Source of the DNA: Shewanella sp. Isolate13
Lineage (GTDB): Bacteria; Pseudomonadota; Gammaproteobacteria; Enterobacterales; Shewanellaceae
Assembly: GCF_022398325.1 (NCBI RefSeq)
Contig: NZ_JAKEVD010000007.1
Span: 22,049 to 86,048, forward strand
Direction of reading: 5' to 3'
Length of the DNA stretch: 64,000 nt
The notes under the pieces are model-generated. The model saw nothing but the letters and a program-made list of their open reading frames with translations. It searched no databases and was not told the DNA's origin. Positions 34,043-43,454 of the stretch are shown in pieces (positions within the stretch are counted from its first letter, which is position 1; each line of letters begins with the position of its first letter). A program made the translations under genes and the position numbers.

Positions 34043-35218
34043 ATGACGCAAAATACTCAGGCGTTCGATCACTGGATCCGTACTCGATTTGTAGCACTGA
34101 ATAATGAGCTAGAGCATCTTTATCGTTTACAGGCAGATCGCGCGAATGTGGAAGGTGTCGGTGACGATTTAAAAGCCCAGTTAGAGTCTGAAGGCCGAGA
34201 GCTTATCGTGAGCTTGCTGGCGGAGGGAAATACCGACGAAGGCTTTGATCATGCATTTGATCTGCTGGGTAACGTGGGTTTGTATATGGCCGCCTGTCGC
34301 CGCCATGAGATCACCGAACCCTCACGGGAGAGAGTATCGCCGCTGACTGAGGCATCGGCCTTAGCCATGCATATCGGTGCCTCTATTGGTGTAACGCCAA
34401 GATTTGCTACTGCGCATCTCACGACTCATAACCGTGCACAGGGAGGCTTGTATAAACGCTTTACCGATCTAGATGCCGAGAAGCTGTTTGTCGATTACAA
34501 CACCAAAGGCATTTTGGCCTATAAACGTGCCGCCGATGCGCTGTTAAAGATCCAGCCTTTAGGCATAGATCATCCCATCGCCTATGATCTGCTCCAAGTT
34601 GCTAAACAGGCACTCAGAGATGTGATTGACTCGAATCGGGTACTGTTTCAAGAGCTTGATGCCGATGACTTTTTCTATTGTGTGCGCCCTTACTACAAGC
34701 CTTACCGTGTGGGGAGTCAGGTTTATCGTGGCGCCAATGCTGGCGATTTTGCTGGGATTAATGTGATCGATATGCTGCTTGGACTTTGTAATGCCAACGA
34801 GCCGGGATATTCGCAGATGTTGGTGGACAAATTCCTCTATATGATGCCAGAAGACCAGGCTATCTTACGTGATTGTATGCGCCGAAATAGCTTTATGGAT
34901 GAGTTGCTTAACATGATGCATTTGCGTCATGAGCCCTGGTATCAAAACAATGTAAAGCTGTTTCTTGAGGTGTGCGCATTACACGGAGAAACGGCCATTC
35001 AACACCATAATGAATTGGTGACTAAGTACATTGCCGAGCCTTCGAAAACCATGGAGCTGCAACATATGTCTAAGGTGACCGCAAGTGGTCCTCCTTTACC
35101 CGTTTTACTCAATTCATTAGAGAAGCTGCGTGATCGGCGTGCCGCAGTGCAGCGCAGTGACATTAAAACTCGGTTTGACGATGTACGAGCGCTAACAGCG
35201 AGTTTGGAGGCTAAGTAA
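34043..35218 (+). CDS. PrnB-like/DUF1864 protein, IDO/TDO haem-dioxygenase superfamily
   Basis: 391 residues, mostly helical. I recognise the DUF1864/PrnB-like group of the tryptophan/indoleamine dioxygenase superfamily from LTTHNRAQGGLYKRFTDL, VDYNTKGILAYKRAA and RPYYKPYRVGSQVYRGANAG. PrnB itself rearranges chlorotryptophan in pyrrolnitrin synthesis; other members are uncharacterised. TAAGGATAGG precedes the ATG. The kynureninase-like gene follows after one base, so the pair may oxidise tryptophan or an analogue and then cleave the product. Whether this protein has true dioxygenase activity is not known. Confidence 0.75.
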   Translation: MTQNTQAFDHWIRTRFVALNNELEHLYRLQADRANVEGVGDDLKAQLESEGRELIVSLLAEGNTDEGFDHAFDLLGNVGLYMAACRRHEITEPSRERVSPLTEASALAMHIGASIGVTPRFATAHLTTHNRAQGGLYKRFTDLDAEKLFVDYNTKGILAYKRAADALLKIQPLGIDHPIAYDLLQVAKQALRDVIDSNRVLFQELDADDFFYCVRPYYKPYRVGSQVYRGANAGDFAGINVIDMLLGLCNANEPGYSQMLVDKFLYMMPEDQAILRDCMRRNSFMDELLNMMHLRHEPWYQNNVKLFLEVCALHGETAIQHHNELVTKYIAEPSKTMELQHMSKVTASGPPLPVLLNSLEKLRDRRAAVQRSDIKTRFDDVRALTASLEAK

Positions 35219-35219
35219 T

Positions 35220-36338
35220 ATGCAATCATTTAAAGAGGATTTTAGCTTAGCGGCGGGAAGCTACCTGCTTAACCATTCTGTTGGTCGACCGCTGAAAGAT
35301 GCTGAGCAAGCATTTAGCCAGCAATTTTTTGCCCCTTGGAAAGCTTCGGGAGTTGAGCCGTGGCAAGAGTGGCTAACGGTGATCGACCAATTTACCATGA
35401 GTCTAGCAAAGCTGTTTAATGGCTCGGCTGAAGAGTTCTGCCCTCAGGTTAACCTTTCTAGTGCACTAACCAAATTAGTGATGTCGTTACCGCAGCTCGC
35501 GCATGATAAGGCGGTTGTGCTGATGAGTGAGCTTGACTTTCCAAGCATGGGCTTTGCCCTGCAAAAAGCACTTCCGCTTTCCTGTGAGTTACGTTTTATT
35601 CCAAAAGAACTGGATATCACAGAAGCGAACGTCTGGCAGTCGTATATTAACGCGGATATTGATTTAGTGTTTGTTAGCCACGTTTATTCTAATATTGGGC
35701 AGCAAGCTCCGTTAGCTGACATAGTGGACATTGCCAAGTCTAAGAATGTGCTGACACTTATCGATGTGGCTCAATCGGCCGGTATCGTGCCGCTCGATCT
35801 TGCCGCTTTGCAACCTGACTTTATGATTGGCTCTAGCGTTAAGTGGTTATGCGGTGGTCCGGGAGCAGCCTATTTGTGGGTGAGCTCGCAGCATATTGAG
35901 GGCTGTCAGCCCAAAGACGTGGGCTGGTTTAGCCATGAAAATCCCTTCGAGTTCGATATTCATAATTTTCGTTATCATCCGACTGCACTAAAGTTTTGGG
36001 GCGGAACACCATCGATAGCCCCCTATGCAATTGCTGCGCACAGCATAGGCTACTTTGCGGAATTGGGCTCCCATAAGCTTCGCGAACATAACCAATGGTT
36101 AATCGATGTGATTGCTGAGCAATTTGAGACAGAGCTTGTATCGCCTCGGCTTGAGGCTAAGCGCAGCGGTACCCTCATTTTAGATTTTGGTGGGAAACAG
36201 CAGCAGGTGCTAGCGGCATTGCTGAGGGCCGATGTGAGTGTGGATTTGCGTAGTGAAGGGATCCGAGTATCACCGCATATTTATAATGACATGGCCGATG
36301 TTGAGCGCCTTCTGTCTGTAATAAAGGGATGCCGATAG
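35220..36338 (+). CDS. Kynureninase-like PLP enzyme (aminotransferase class V)
   Basis: 372 residues, fold type I. The cofactor Lys is in SSVKWLCGGPGAAYLWV, close to the kynureninase motif; IDVAQSAGIVPLDL contains the Asp that contacts the pyridine nitrogen, and FWGGTPSIAPYAI is typical near the C-terminal lobe. It is shorter than standard kynureninase (about 410-420). It starts one base after the stop of the dioxygenase-like gene, with GGAGG inside that gene's end, so translation is coupled. Kynurenine or a relative is a reasonable substrate, not shown. Confidence 0.8.
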   Translation: MQSFKEDFSLAAGSYLLNHSVGRPLKDAEQAFSQQFFAPWKASGVEPWQEWLTVIDQFTMSLAKLFNGSAEEFCPQVNLSSALTKLVMSLPQLAHDKAVVLMSELDFPSMGFALQKALPLSCELRFIPKELDITEANVWQSYINADIDLVFVSHVYSNIGQQAPLADIVDIAKSKNVLTLIDVAQSAGIVPLDLAALQPDFMIGSSVKWLCGGPGAAYLWVSSQHIEGCQPKDVGWFSHENPFEFDIHNFRYHPTALKFWGGTPSIAPYAIAAHSIGYFAELGSHKLREHNQWLIDVIAEQFETELVSPRLEAKRSGTLILDFGGKQQQVLAALLRADVSVDLRSEGIRVSPHIYNDMADVERLLSVIKGCR

Positions 36339-36373
36339 TGAAAGGCTAATCGTGATAACGAGCTGTAGAATGG

Positions 36374-36397
36374 TGAAAAAACAGGCCTAAGGCCTGT
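36374..36397 (-). terminator. Rho-independent terminator
   Basis: On the minus strand ACAGGCC-tta-GGCCTGT followed by TTTTTT. It ends the small gene at 36413; it may also stop the kynureninase unit. Confidence 0.8.
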
Positions 36398-36412
36398 CAT
36401 ATCACTTTAAGC

Positions 36413-36718
36413 TTAAGGCTTTACCGCCCTTAAATGCACTTTGCGGTGATTGAATTCTTGGTTGAGATGATTTAATTCACCCACTGATAGCTTAGTCAGT
36501 AATGCGGCACCCTTGTCGTCAGTGACAAATTTCTGTGCGGTGCGATTAACAAAATCAACCACATAAACGCTATCGCTTTGCTGTGCTTTTGCCGCCGACA
36601 ATGCAGCTTGGCTTGAGCAATCATTACATTCCGTAATAGGACTCATAGCGGCAAGACTTGCCGTTGAAAGTAGTAGTCCTGCACTCAACAGTGCTACTCG
36701 AGTTGCTGTTTTTCTCAT
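36413..36718 (-). CDS. Small exported protein of unknown function
   Basis: 101 residues. A signal peptide (MRKTATRVALLSAGLLLSTA, cleavage near LAA at 24) leads to a ~77-residue mature protein with a CNDC pair near its N terminus and a basic C terminus. I recognise no family. It has its own terminator and a promoter-sized upstream gap of 244 bp, so it is probably a real single gene. Confidence 0.65.
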   Translation of the reverse strand: MRKTATRVALLSAGLLLSTASLAAMSPITECNDCSSQAALSAAKAQQSDSVYVVDFVNRTAQKFVTDDKGAALLTKLSVGELNHLNQEFNHRKVHLRAVKP

Positions 36719-36962
36719 AGTAGGTTCCTTATTACTCAGATGGTGATCTGTGTCACACTTTTAATTTAGTTCATAGTTTAGGCAGTGTCCAGAACTTTTT
36801 GTTGCTAACTTGTTGTTTAAATGTGTTTTATTTAGCGTGCACTAATTAATCTATCGATGTTGTATCGCGAGTGTGTGAGTTCATTCTGTCTAGTTTCTAA
36901 GCTTGCCTATCGGTGTCGATTGGCCGATAGTGATAGTCATGGGGTATTTTTCAAGGGATTTT

Positions 36963-37976
36963 ATGAAGACATTCATGCTGTTACTCAGCCTGTGTTGTTT
37001 TAGCACATCTGCCATGGATTGGAGTATTCAGAAGCTGGCACCCAGTACTGCTTTTAGAGGTAGTGCGATACTCGATGGCGTGGCTTGGGTAACGGGGAGC
37101 GATAATAGTGTCTATATTTCCAAAGACGGTGGTAACAACTGGTTAGATATATCGGTTAAAGGCTTCCCTTTGACTGACTTACGCGATATTGAAGTGTTCG
37201 ATACCAACACGGCGATAGTGATGGGCGCTGGTCAAGGTGGTTTATCTAAACTCTATATCACCGAAAACCAAGGTTTAAGTTGGCAGTTACTGTTTGATAA
37301 TCCCGATGAGTTAGGTTTTTTCAACTCTATCGCTTTTTGGGATCGCAATAATGGACTGTTACTCGGCGACCCTGTTGGTGGTGGTTACGTGATTTTACGT
37401 ACGGCGGATGGTGGTAAAACTTGGCAGCGGATTGCTAAAGATGCTCTGCCTAACCTGCTCGATAAAGAGGTCGCCTTTGCCGCTAGCGGCAACACCTTAA
37501 TTGTTGATAAGCGCGGTAGGGCTTGGTTTACCTCTGGTGGCTATAGCAGCTCAGTCTATAGTAGCGCCGATTGGGGCCAACATTGGCGTAGACGCCCTGT
37601 GGCGCTTTATGATGATACCCAAACAGCTGGAGGGTATGCCCTAGCATTTAATGCGTTAGGTGATCTATTTGTGCTGGGTGGTGATTATCAGCAGCGGGAT
37701 AAGCATGATGCTAACTTGGTCTATAGAAGAGGCTATGTTTGGCATAAAGCCCCAGGTACTACCCCAGGGCTACGCACCGCAATGGCGTGTTATGAGGAAA
37801 CTTGTATTACATCGGGTAAATTGTCGACAGATATCTCATATGATCATGGTTATAGTTGGCAGCCGCTGCTAATTAATGGCGAAACTCAGGGATTTTTCAC
37901 CCTAGCGATTGACGGCAATACTCTGGTGGCTGGGGGGCATGGTGGTCGAGTCGCTGTGTACACCTTTAGCGACTAG
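36963..37976 (+). CDS. Exported YCF48/BNR-like beta-propeller protein
   Basis: 337 residues from ATG 36963, preceded by AAGGGA; the longer frame from 36903 adds 20 residues that spoil the signal peptide. After cleavage near SAM (about residue 18) the chain shows repeated Asp-box/BNR motifs such as SKDGGNNWLDI, TENQGLSWQLL, TADGGKTWQRI, SADWGQHWRRR and SYDHGYSWQPL. Such propellers occur in sialidase-like and photosystem assembly factors; many exported bacterial ones have no known activity. No catalytic residues could be assigned. It converges on glnA. Confidence 0.8.
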   Translation: MKTFMLLLSLCCFSTSAMDWSIQKLAPSTAFRGSAILDGVAWVTGSDNSVYISKDGGNNWLDISVKGFPLTDLRDIEVFDTNTAIVMGAGQGGLSKLYITENQGLSWQLLFDNPDELGFFNSIAFWDRNNGLLLGDPVGGGYVILRTADGGKTWQRIAKDALPNLLDKEVAFAASGNTLIVDKRGRAWFTSGGYSSSVYSSADWGQHWRRRPVALYDDTQTAGGYALAFNALGDLFVLGGDYQQRDKHDANLVYRRGYVWHKAPGTTPGLRTAMACYEETCITSGKLSTDISYDHGYSWQPLLINGETQGFFTLAIDGNTLVAGGHGGRVAVYTFSD

Positions 37977-38004
37977 TTGTTTTCTCAAGAAGAAATGAAC
38001 GCAA

Positions 38005-38064
38005 TAAAAAAGCCCCAAACATCGCTGTTTAGGGCTCTAATGCTAACCCATTATTCGGGTTAGC
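38005..38064 (-). terminator. Terminator region of glnA with two hairpins
   Basis: The first hairpin met on the minus strand is GCTAACCC/GGGTTAGC (38042-38064). The second (38011-38036) pairs GAGCCCTAAACA with TGTTTGGGGCT, with one bulged base, and is followed by TTTTTT. Confidence 0.75.
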
Positions 38065-38081
38065 GAGTCAACTCAGAAGGA

Positions 38082-39491
38082 TTACAAGCTGTAGTAAAGC
38101 TCGAATTCTACTGGGTGAGTTGTTTGGTTGATACGTTCAACGTCTGCAGACTTTAGTTTGATGTAAGAATCGATAAAGTCATTACAGAATACATCACCAC
38201 GAGTCAGGAACTCACGGTCAGCATCTAGGCACTCAAGTGCATTTTCTAGTGAAGTTGCAACTGTTGGGATTTCAGCGGCTTCTTCAGCTGGAAGATCGTA
38301 TAGATCTTTATCCATTGCTTCACCTGGGTGGATCTTGTTTTGGATACCGTCAAGACCTGCCATCAACATTGCAGAGAATGCTAAGTATGGGTTAGCCACT
38401 GGGTCACCGAAGCGTAGCTCGATACGACGTGCCTTTGCACTCGGTACCACTGGGATACGGATAGAAGCAGAGCGGTTAGCTGCAGAATATGCAAGCATTA
38501 CTGGCGCTTCGAAGTGTGGAACTAAACGCTTGTATGAGTTTGTAGATGGGTTAGAGAATGCGTTGACTGCGCGAGCATGCTTAATCACACCACCGATGAA
38601 GAACAGGGCCGATTCGCTTAATCCGCCGTACTTATCACCAGCAAATAGGTTAGTACCATCTTTAGCTAGTGACATGTGTACGTGCATACCGCTACCGTTG
38701 TCACCAACGATTGGCTTAGGCATAAATGTCGCTGTCTTACCGTATGCGTGAGCAACGTTATGAACAACATACTTAAGTACCTGAACTTCGTCGGCCTTCA
38801 ATGTTAGGGTGTTAAAGCGAGTTGCGATTTCGTTCTGACCCGCAGTTGCCACTTCGTGGTGATGCGCTTCAACAACTTGGCCCATCTCTTCAAGGACTAA
38901 ACACATTGCACTACGAATATCTTGTGAAGAGTCAACTGGTGCTACTGGGAAGTAACCACCTTTAACGCCTGGACGGTGACCTGTGTTGCCATCATCGTAG
39001 TGAGTACCTGAGTTCCAAGAAGCTTCTTCAGCATCAACCTTGTAGAAACAACCTGACATGTCCGCGCCGTATTTCACATCGTCAAATAGGAAGAACTCTG
39101 GCTCTGGACCGACTAATACTGTGTCAGCAATACCGGTAGAGCGTAGGTAGTTTTCAGCTTTCTTTGCGATTGAGCGTGGGTCACGGTTGTAACCTGTCAT
39201 TGTGCCAGGGTTTAGGATGTCACAGCGGATGTTCGCTGTTGTTTCAGCGGTGAAAGGGTCAAGTACGAAACTTGCTGGATCAGGCATCAATACCATGTCT
39301 GATTCGTTAATCCCTTTCCAACCAGAGATTGAAGAGCCGTCAAACATTTTACCGTCTTCAAAGAAGTCAGCATCAACTTGGTGAGTTGGAATTGTAACGT
39401 GCTGCTCTTTACCGCGAGTATCGGTAAAGCGCAAATCAACGAACTTAACTTCTAATTCTACTAGTTGTTTTAAAACTGATTCTGCTGACAT
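38082..39491 (-). CDS. glnA: Glutamine synthetase, type I
   Basis: 469 residues, the exact class of dodecameric bacterial GlnA. It makes glutamine from glutamate, ammonia and [38 protein letters not shown] and [22 protein letters not shown] (shortened here by context) are the signature regions. [11 protein letters not shown] holds the Tyr adenylylated by GlnE. A sigma-54-like promoter and an NtrC site lie upstream. It is not next to ntrBC. Confidence 0.97.
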   Translation of the reverse strand: MSAESVLKQLVELEVKFVDLRFTDTRGKEQHVTIPTHQVDADFFEDGKMFDGSSISGWKGINESDMVLMPDPASFVLDPFTAETTANIRCDILNPGTMTGYNRDPRSIAKKAENYLRSTGIADTVLVGPEPEFFLFDDVKYGADMSGCFYKVDAEEASWNSGTHYDDGNTGHRPGVKGGYFPVAPVDSSQDIRSAMCLVLEEMGQVVEAHHHEVATAGQNEIATRFNTLTLKADEVQVLKYVVHNVAHAYGKTATFMPKPIVGDNGSGMHVHMSLAKDGTNLFAGDKYGGLSESALFFIGGVIKHARAVNAFSNPSTNSYKRLVPHFEAPVMLAYSAANRSASIRIPVVPSAKARRIELRFGDPVANPYLAFSAMLMAGLDGIQNKIHPGEAMDKDLYDLPAEEAAEIPTVATSLENALECLDADREFLTRGDVFCNDFIDSYIKLKSADVERINQTTHPVEFELYYSL

Positions 39492-39575
39492 TCTAGAGTC
39501 TCCGAGTAGGGTAAAGGATAATCCCTTGGTTTTATCTTTAATATTTAACGCTGAACGCGATTCTGGTATTCATAT

Positions 39576-39591
39576 AGCGAGACTCGTGCCA
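39576..39591 (-). promoter_or_regulatory. Candidate sigma-54 promoter of glnA
   Basis: Read on the minus strand: TGGCAC-gagtc-TCGCT. The invariant GG at -24 and GC at -12 are present with the right spacing; one T of the -12 element is C. It lies 85 bp before the start codon. Confidence 0.55.
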
Positions 39592-39654
39592 ATAATTTAA
39601 CTTATTGAAAATAATAGATTAGTTATTTGCCTTCCAGGCTAAAGTTATCATGGT

Positions 39655-39671
39655 TGCACTGTTTTGGTGCG
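39655..39671. promoter_or_regulatory. NtrC-like enhancer site of glnA
   Basis: TGCACTGTTTTGGTGCG against TGCAC-N7-GTGCA: one mismatch. Further half-sites (GGTGCAC near 39690, TTGTGCAG near 39705) follow. It lies 64 bp beyond the sigma-54-like promoter, a normal enhancer position. The remaining gap up to typA (39720-40177) shows only AT-rich sequence. Confidence 0.6.
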
Positions 39672-40177
39672 CTCGATGGATCTATGTGGTGCACGCGCTA
39701 TTGTTGTGCAGTACCATTCTGACTCTAGCGGATTTATGTTCGTCCCACTTACAACTGCTACACATTAACTAAGCTGGTTGGTTTTTTATAGGAGCTAACT
39801 CAAGGAATTAGTATCCCATCTTCGATAAGTGTTATTCAGATTTAAGACAGTGAGATTTTTGAGTGATTAAAGAGGAAAAAGCAGCGTAATTTAGCGAGGA
39901 GAGGCTCAAATATCCAATAAAAGACATTGTTTATTATTTAATCTGACGTCAATGGCATCACATCGCAAAACTATAAAAAAGTGTATAAAAAGCGGACGTT
40001 AAGACGAAAAAAATCAATGCGAAAGAGTTATTTTTAACGATTGGTTAAAAATAATCCTGTGAGATAGCGCCGAGCTAGAGTAGAATGTCACGCTTTTTAT
40101 TGCAACTACTATACTAAACTGGCTTTAGTGAGTTGCAAATCCCCCCTATTTATATACCGATGGTAAGAGGTTTAGCC

Positions 40178-41989
40178 GTGTTAGAGAATTTACGTAACAT
40201 CGCCATTATTGCACACGTTGACCATGGTAAGACTACCTTGGTTGATAAGATGCTGGCGCAGTCAGGAACCCTTGAGTCTCGAGGAGAAGCCACTGAGCGG
40301 GTGATGGATTCAAATGATCTTGAAAAGGAACGTGGTATCACGATTCTGGCCAAGAACACTGCCATCAAGTGGAACGATTACCGTATCAACATCGTTGATA
40401 CTCCTGGTCACGCCGATTTCGGTGGTGAGGTAGAGCGTGTTCTATCTATGGTTGACTCAGTATTACTACTAGTTGACGCAGTAGATGGCCCAATGCCACA
40501 GACTCGCTTCGTGACTAAGAAAGCTTTCGCTCAAGGCCTAAAGCCAATCGTTGTGATTAACAAGATTGACCGTCCAGGCGCGCGTCCAGATTGGGTTATC
40601 GATCAAGTATTCGATCTATTCGACAACCTAGGCGCTACCGATGAGCAGCTAGACTTCCCAATCGTTTATGCTTCTGCACTAAACGGTTTTGCTTCATTAG
40701 ATCCAGACGAAGTTAGCGCAGACATGACGCCGCTATTCGAAACGATCATTGAAAAAGTTTCTTCACCAGATGCTGATGCTGAAGGTGATTTCCAGATGCA
40801 GATTTCGCAGCTGGACTACAACTCATACGTAGGTGTTATCGGTGTTGGTCGTATCAAGCGTGGTAGCGTTAAGACTAACCAGCAAGTAACTATCATCGAT
40901 GCTGAAGGTAACAAGCGTAACGGTAAAGTAGGCCAAGTATTAGGTTACATGGGTCTAGAGCGTCACGAAGTGTCTGAAGCTAACGCTGGCGACATCGTAG
41001 CGATTACTGGTCTTGGTCAGCTTAAGATTTCTGACACTATCTGTGCCACGACAACTGTTGAAGCATTACCTCCATTGTCTGTTGATGAACCAACACTAAC
41101 AATGACTTTCCAGGTAAACACTTCTCCGTTCGCGGGTAAAGAAGGTAAGTACGTAACTTCACGTAACATCCTTGAGCGTCTAGAGCAGGAACTCGTTCAT
41201 AACGTGGCACTTCGCGTTGAAGAGACTGACAGCCCAGATCGTTTCCGCGTATCAGGCCGTGGTGAACTTCACCTATCTATCTTGATTGAAAACATGCGTC
41301 GTGAAGGTTACGAGCTAGCCGTTTCTCGTCCAGAAGTTATCATGAAAGAGATCGATGGCGAGATGTGTGAGCCGTTCGAAACACTAACTGTTGACGTTCA
41401 AGAAGAACATCAAGGTGCAGTGATCGAGAAGCTTGGTACTCGTAAGGGTGACATGAAGGACATGCAGTTAGACGGTAAGGGTCGTGTACGTATCGACTTC
41501 GTTATCCCTAGCCGTGGTCTAATCGGTTTCCAAACTGAATTCATGACAGCCACTTCTGGTACAGGTCTTATCTACCATTCATTCGACCATTACGGTCCAG
41601 TGAAGGGTGGCGATATCGGTCAACGTGCACGTGGTGTATTGATCTCTAACGCTACTGGTAAAGCACTAACGTTCGCACTATTCGGTCTGCAAGAGCGTGG
41701 TCGTCTATTCATTGGTCACGCTGCAGAAGTATACGAAGGTCAGGTAGTTGGTCTTCACGCACGTGCTAACGATCTAACAGTTAACTGTTTGAAAGGTAAG
41801 CAGCTAACTAACATGCGTGCATCTGGTACTGACGAAGCTCAGGTACTAACTCCGCATATCGAAATGACACTTGAGCAAGCTCTTGAGTTCATCGATGATG
41901 ACGAATTAGTAGAAGTAACACCACTGAACATCCGTGTTCGTAAGCGTTACTTGACTGAAAACGAGCGTAAGCGTCATAACCGTAAGTAA
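40178..41989 (+). CDS. typA: Translational GTPase TypA/BipA
   Basis: 603 residues from a GTG at 40178, preceded by AAGAGG. The resulting N terminus [20 protein letters not shown] matches the family; a TTG-started frame from 40133 only adds 15 foreign residues. G motifs: [22 protein letters not shown]. Domains II-V follow, with the TypA-specific C-terminal domain. It is a ribosome-associated GTPase used in 50S assembly and stress adaptation. Position next to glnA is as in E. coli. Confidence 0.95.
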   Translation: MLENLRNIAIIAHVDHGKTTLVDKMLAQSGTLESRGEATERVMDSNDLEKERGITILAKNTAIKWNDYRINIVDTPGHADFGGEVERVLSMVDSVLLLVDAVDGPMPQTRFVTKKAFAQGLKPIVVINKIDRPGARPDWVIDQVFDLFDNLGATDEQLDFPIVYASALNGFASLDPDEVSADMTPLFETIIEKVSSPDADAEGDFQMQISQLDYNSYVGVIGVGRIKRGSVKTNQQVTIIDAEGNKRNGKVGQVLGYMGLERHEVSEANAGDIVAITGLGQLKISDTICATTTVEALPPLSVDEPTLTMTFQVNTSPFAGKEGKYVTSRNILERLEQELVHNVALRVEETDSPDRFRVSGRGELHLSILIENMRREGYELAVSRPEVIMKEIDGEMCEPFETLTVDVQEEHQGAVIEKLGTRKGDMKDMQLDGKGRVRIDFVIPSRGLIGFQTEFMTATSGTGLIYHSFDHYGPVKGGDIGQRARGVLISNATGKALTFALFGLQERGRLFIGHAAEVYEGQVVGLHARANDLTVNCLKGKQLTNMRASGTDEAQVLTPHIEMTLEQALEFIDDDELVEVTPLNIRVRKRYLTENERKRHNRK

Positions 41990-42030
41990 TGACCGCGTTT
42001 AGCTTCAACCTGTAACCAGGTTAAGAATTT

Positions 42031-42067
42031 AAAAAGCCCTGGACATGAAAGTGTTCAGGGCTTTTTT
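42031..42067 (+). terminator. Rho-independent terminator of typA
   Basis: AAAAAGCCCTG...CAGGGCTTTTTT, with a short imperfect upper stem. Confidence 0.85.
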
Positions 42068-42277
42068 AATGAGTTAATTGACCTCATATAGGCTACCAAG
42101 GCTGACTATTGCTTAGCTGTTCTGCAAATATCAGTGTAATAGCTCACAGGCTGATTAAGTTTGGCAATACTAATTTAGACGAATAGGTATAATTCGGAAA
42201 AATACCTCAAATAGTTGTAATCATATAGCTATTGAGTGCCCTCTATTAAATCGCTAACAGAATTAAAGGTTGTAACC

Positions 42278-43141
42278 ATGAAGCGGATCTTATCCATTCA
42301 ATCCCATGTGGTCTTCGGCTGCGCAGGAAACAGTAGCGCCGTATTCCCAATGCGTCGTCTAGGTATGGAGGTGTGGCCAATCAATACGGTTCAGTTCTCC
42401 AACCATACTCAGTATGTGCAAGGATGGACGGGAACGATTATGCCTGCAGGGCAGATCACCGAGTTGGTACAAGGGTTAGACAATATCGGTAAACTGCAAA
42501 GCTGTGACGCTATTCTCAGTGGCTACCTAGGTAGTGCCGAGCAGGGTGGTGAAATTGTCGCGGCAGTGAAAAAGATGAAAGCCCTCAATCCTCAGGCGAT
42601 CTACTTCTGTGACCCTGTGATGGGCCACCCAGAGAAAGGCTGCATCGTTGCGCCGGGCGTGCAGGAGTTTCTAAAGACTCAGGCCTTGGCCGAAGCCGAT
42701 ATTATCGCGCCTAATCTATTGGAGCTGGAAACGCTGACCGATAGAGAGCTGCATAATCTGGATGAAGTGATAAATGCGTGTGAGTGCCTGTTAGAGAAAG
42801 GGCTTGAGGTTGTGGTAGTGAAACACCTTGCTAAGGCTGCCACGAGCCAAGAACAGTTTGAGATGTTGTTGGTGACCAAGACCGGCAGTTACTTAATCTC
42901 TCGCCCTCTATATGAGTTTGATAAGCAACCTGTGGGCGTAGGTGATTTGATCAGTGGCTTGATGCTAGCGAACCTGCAAGCAGGCTTTAACTCAGTAGAA
43001 GCTTTTGAGCGCACTAATGCTTCGGTTGATGCCGTACTACTAGAGACCTTTAATCAAGGCGCTTATGAGCTGCAATTAATTGGCGCGCAGGATGCCATTG
43101 CATCACCAACAATCAAGACGCACGCCAAACGAGTAAACTAA
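42278..43141 (+). CDS. pdxY: Pyridoxal kinase PdxY
   Basis: 287 residues from ATG 42278 (AAAGG upstream), the same length as E. coli PdxY; the GTG-started extension from 42236 has no ribosome site. Ribokinase fold: [20 protein letters not shown] at the substrate site, [15 protein letters not shown] and the anion-hole motif [12 protein letters not shown] with the catalytic Asp. It phosphorylates pyridoxal with ATP in the vitamin B6 salvage pathway. It is alone, with its own terminator. Confidence 0.94.
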   Translation: MKRILSIQSHVVFGCAGNSSAVFPMRRLGMEVWPINTVQFSNHTQYVQGWTGTIMPAGQITELVQGLDNIGKLQSCDAILSGYLGSAEQGGEIVAAVKKMKALNPQAIYFCDPVMGHPEKGCIVAPGVQEFLKTQALAEADIIAPNLLELETLTDRELHNLDEVINACECLLEKGLEVVVVKHLAKAATSQEQFEMLLVTKTGSYLISRPLYEFDKQPVGVGDLISGLMLANLQAGFNSVEAFERTNASVDAVLLETFNQGAYELQLIGAQDAIASPTIKTHAKRVN

Positions 43142-43182
43142 CTCAAGCTTATTCGTATCCAAATCAATAGGCGGAATTTAAT

Positions 43183-43214
43183 GAGCCTGCTCCTTTCATG
43201 GAGCAGGCTCTTTT
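43183..43214 (+). terminator. Rho-independent terminator of pdxY
   Basis: GAGCCTGCTCC-tttcat-GGAGCAGGCTC followed by TTTTC. Confidence 0.85.
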
Positions 43215-43218
43215 CTTA

Positions 43219-43452
43219 GCTTTAAAAGAAGTTCCTAGCTCCTAGGACGCTTCGCTGCGAGGACGGGCTAAAGCCCTACTAGTAAAAGTAAAAGCAAACA
43301 CCAGCAGCTTTGCCCTTTCTTAGCTTTTCCATCTCTTCCGTAAGCGCAGCGTGCCGTAAGTGACCTAGTCACGTTCGTAAGGCCGAAGGCCGTTCGACTA
43401 TTACCATCCTGGCCTTTCCCTGCTTTCCTAGAACCTAGAACCTAGAACCTTC
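43219..43452. repeat. Dispersed hairpin-rich repeat block (copy 2 of 4, inverted)
   Basis: The modules seen at 11812-12498 occur here in reverse complement. The stem GTGAC/GTCAC now has loop CTA, and GGCC/GGCC has loop GAA. No ORF of note. Confidence 0.8.
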
Positions 43453-43454
43453 CG

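Noticed and set aside
38335..38751. 138-codon plus-strand ORF inside glnA
   Set aside because: It is antisense to highly conserved glutamine synthetase codons; long antisense frames are common in such genes.
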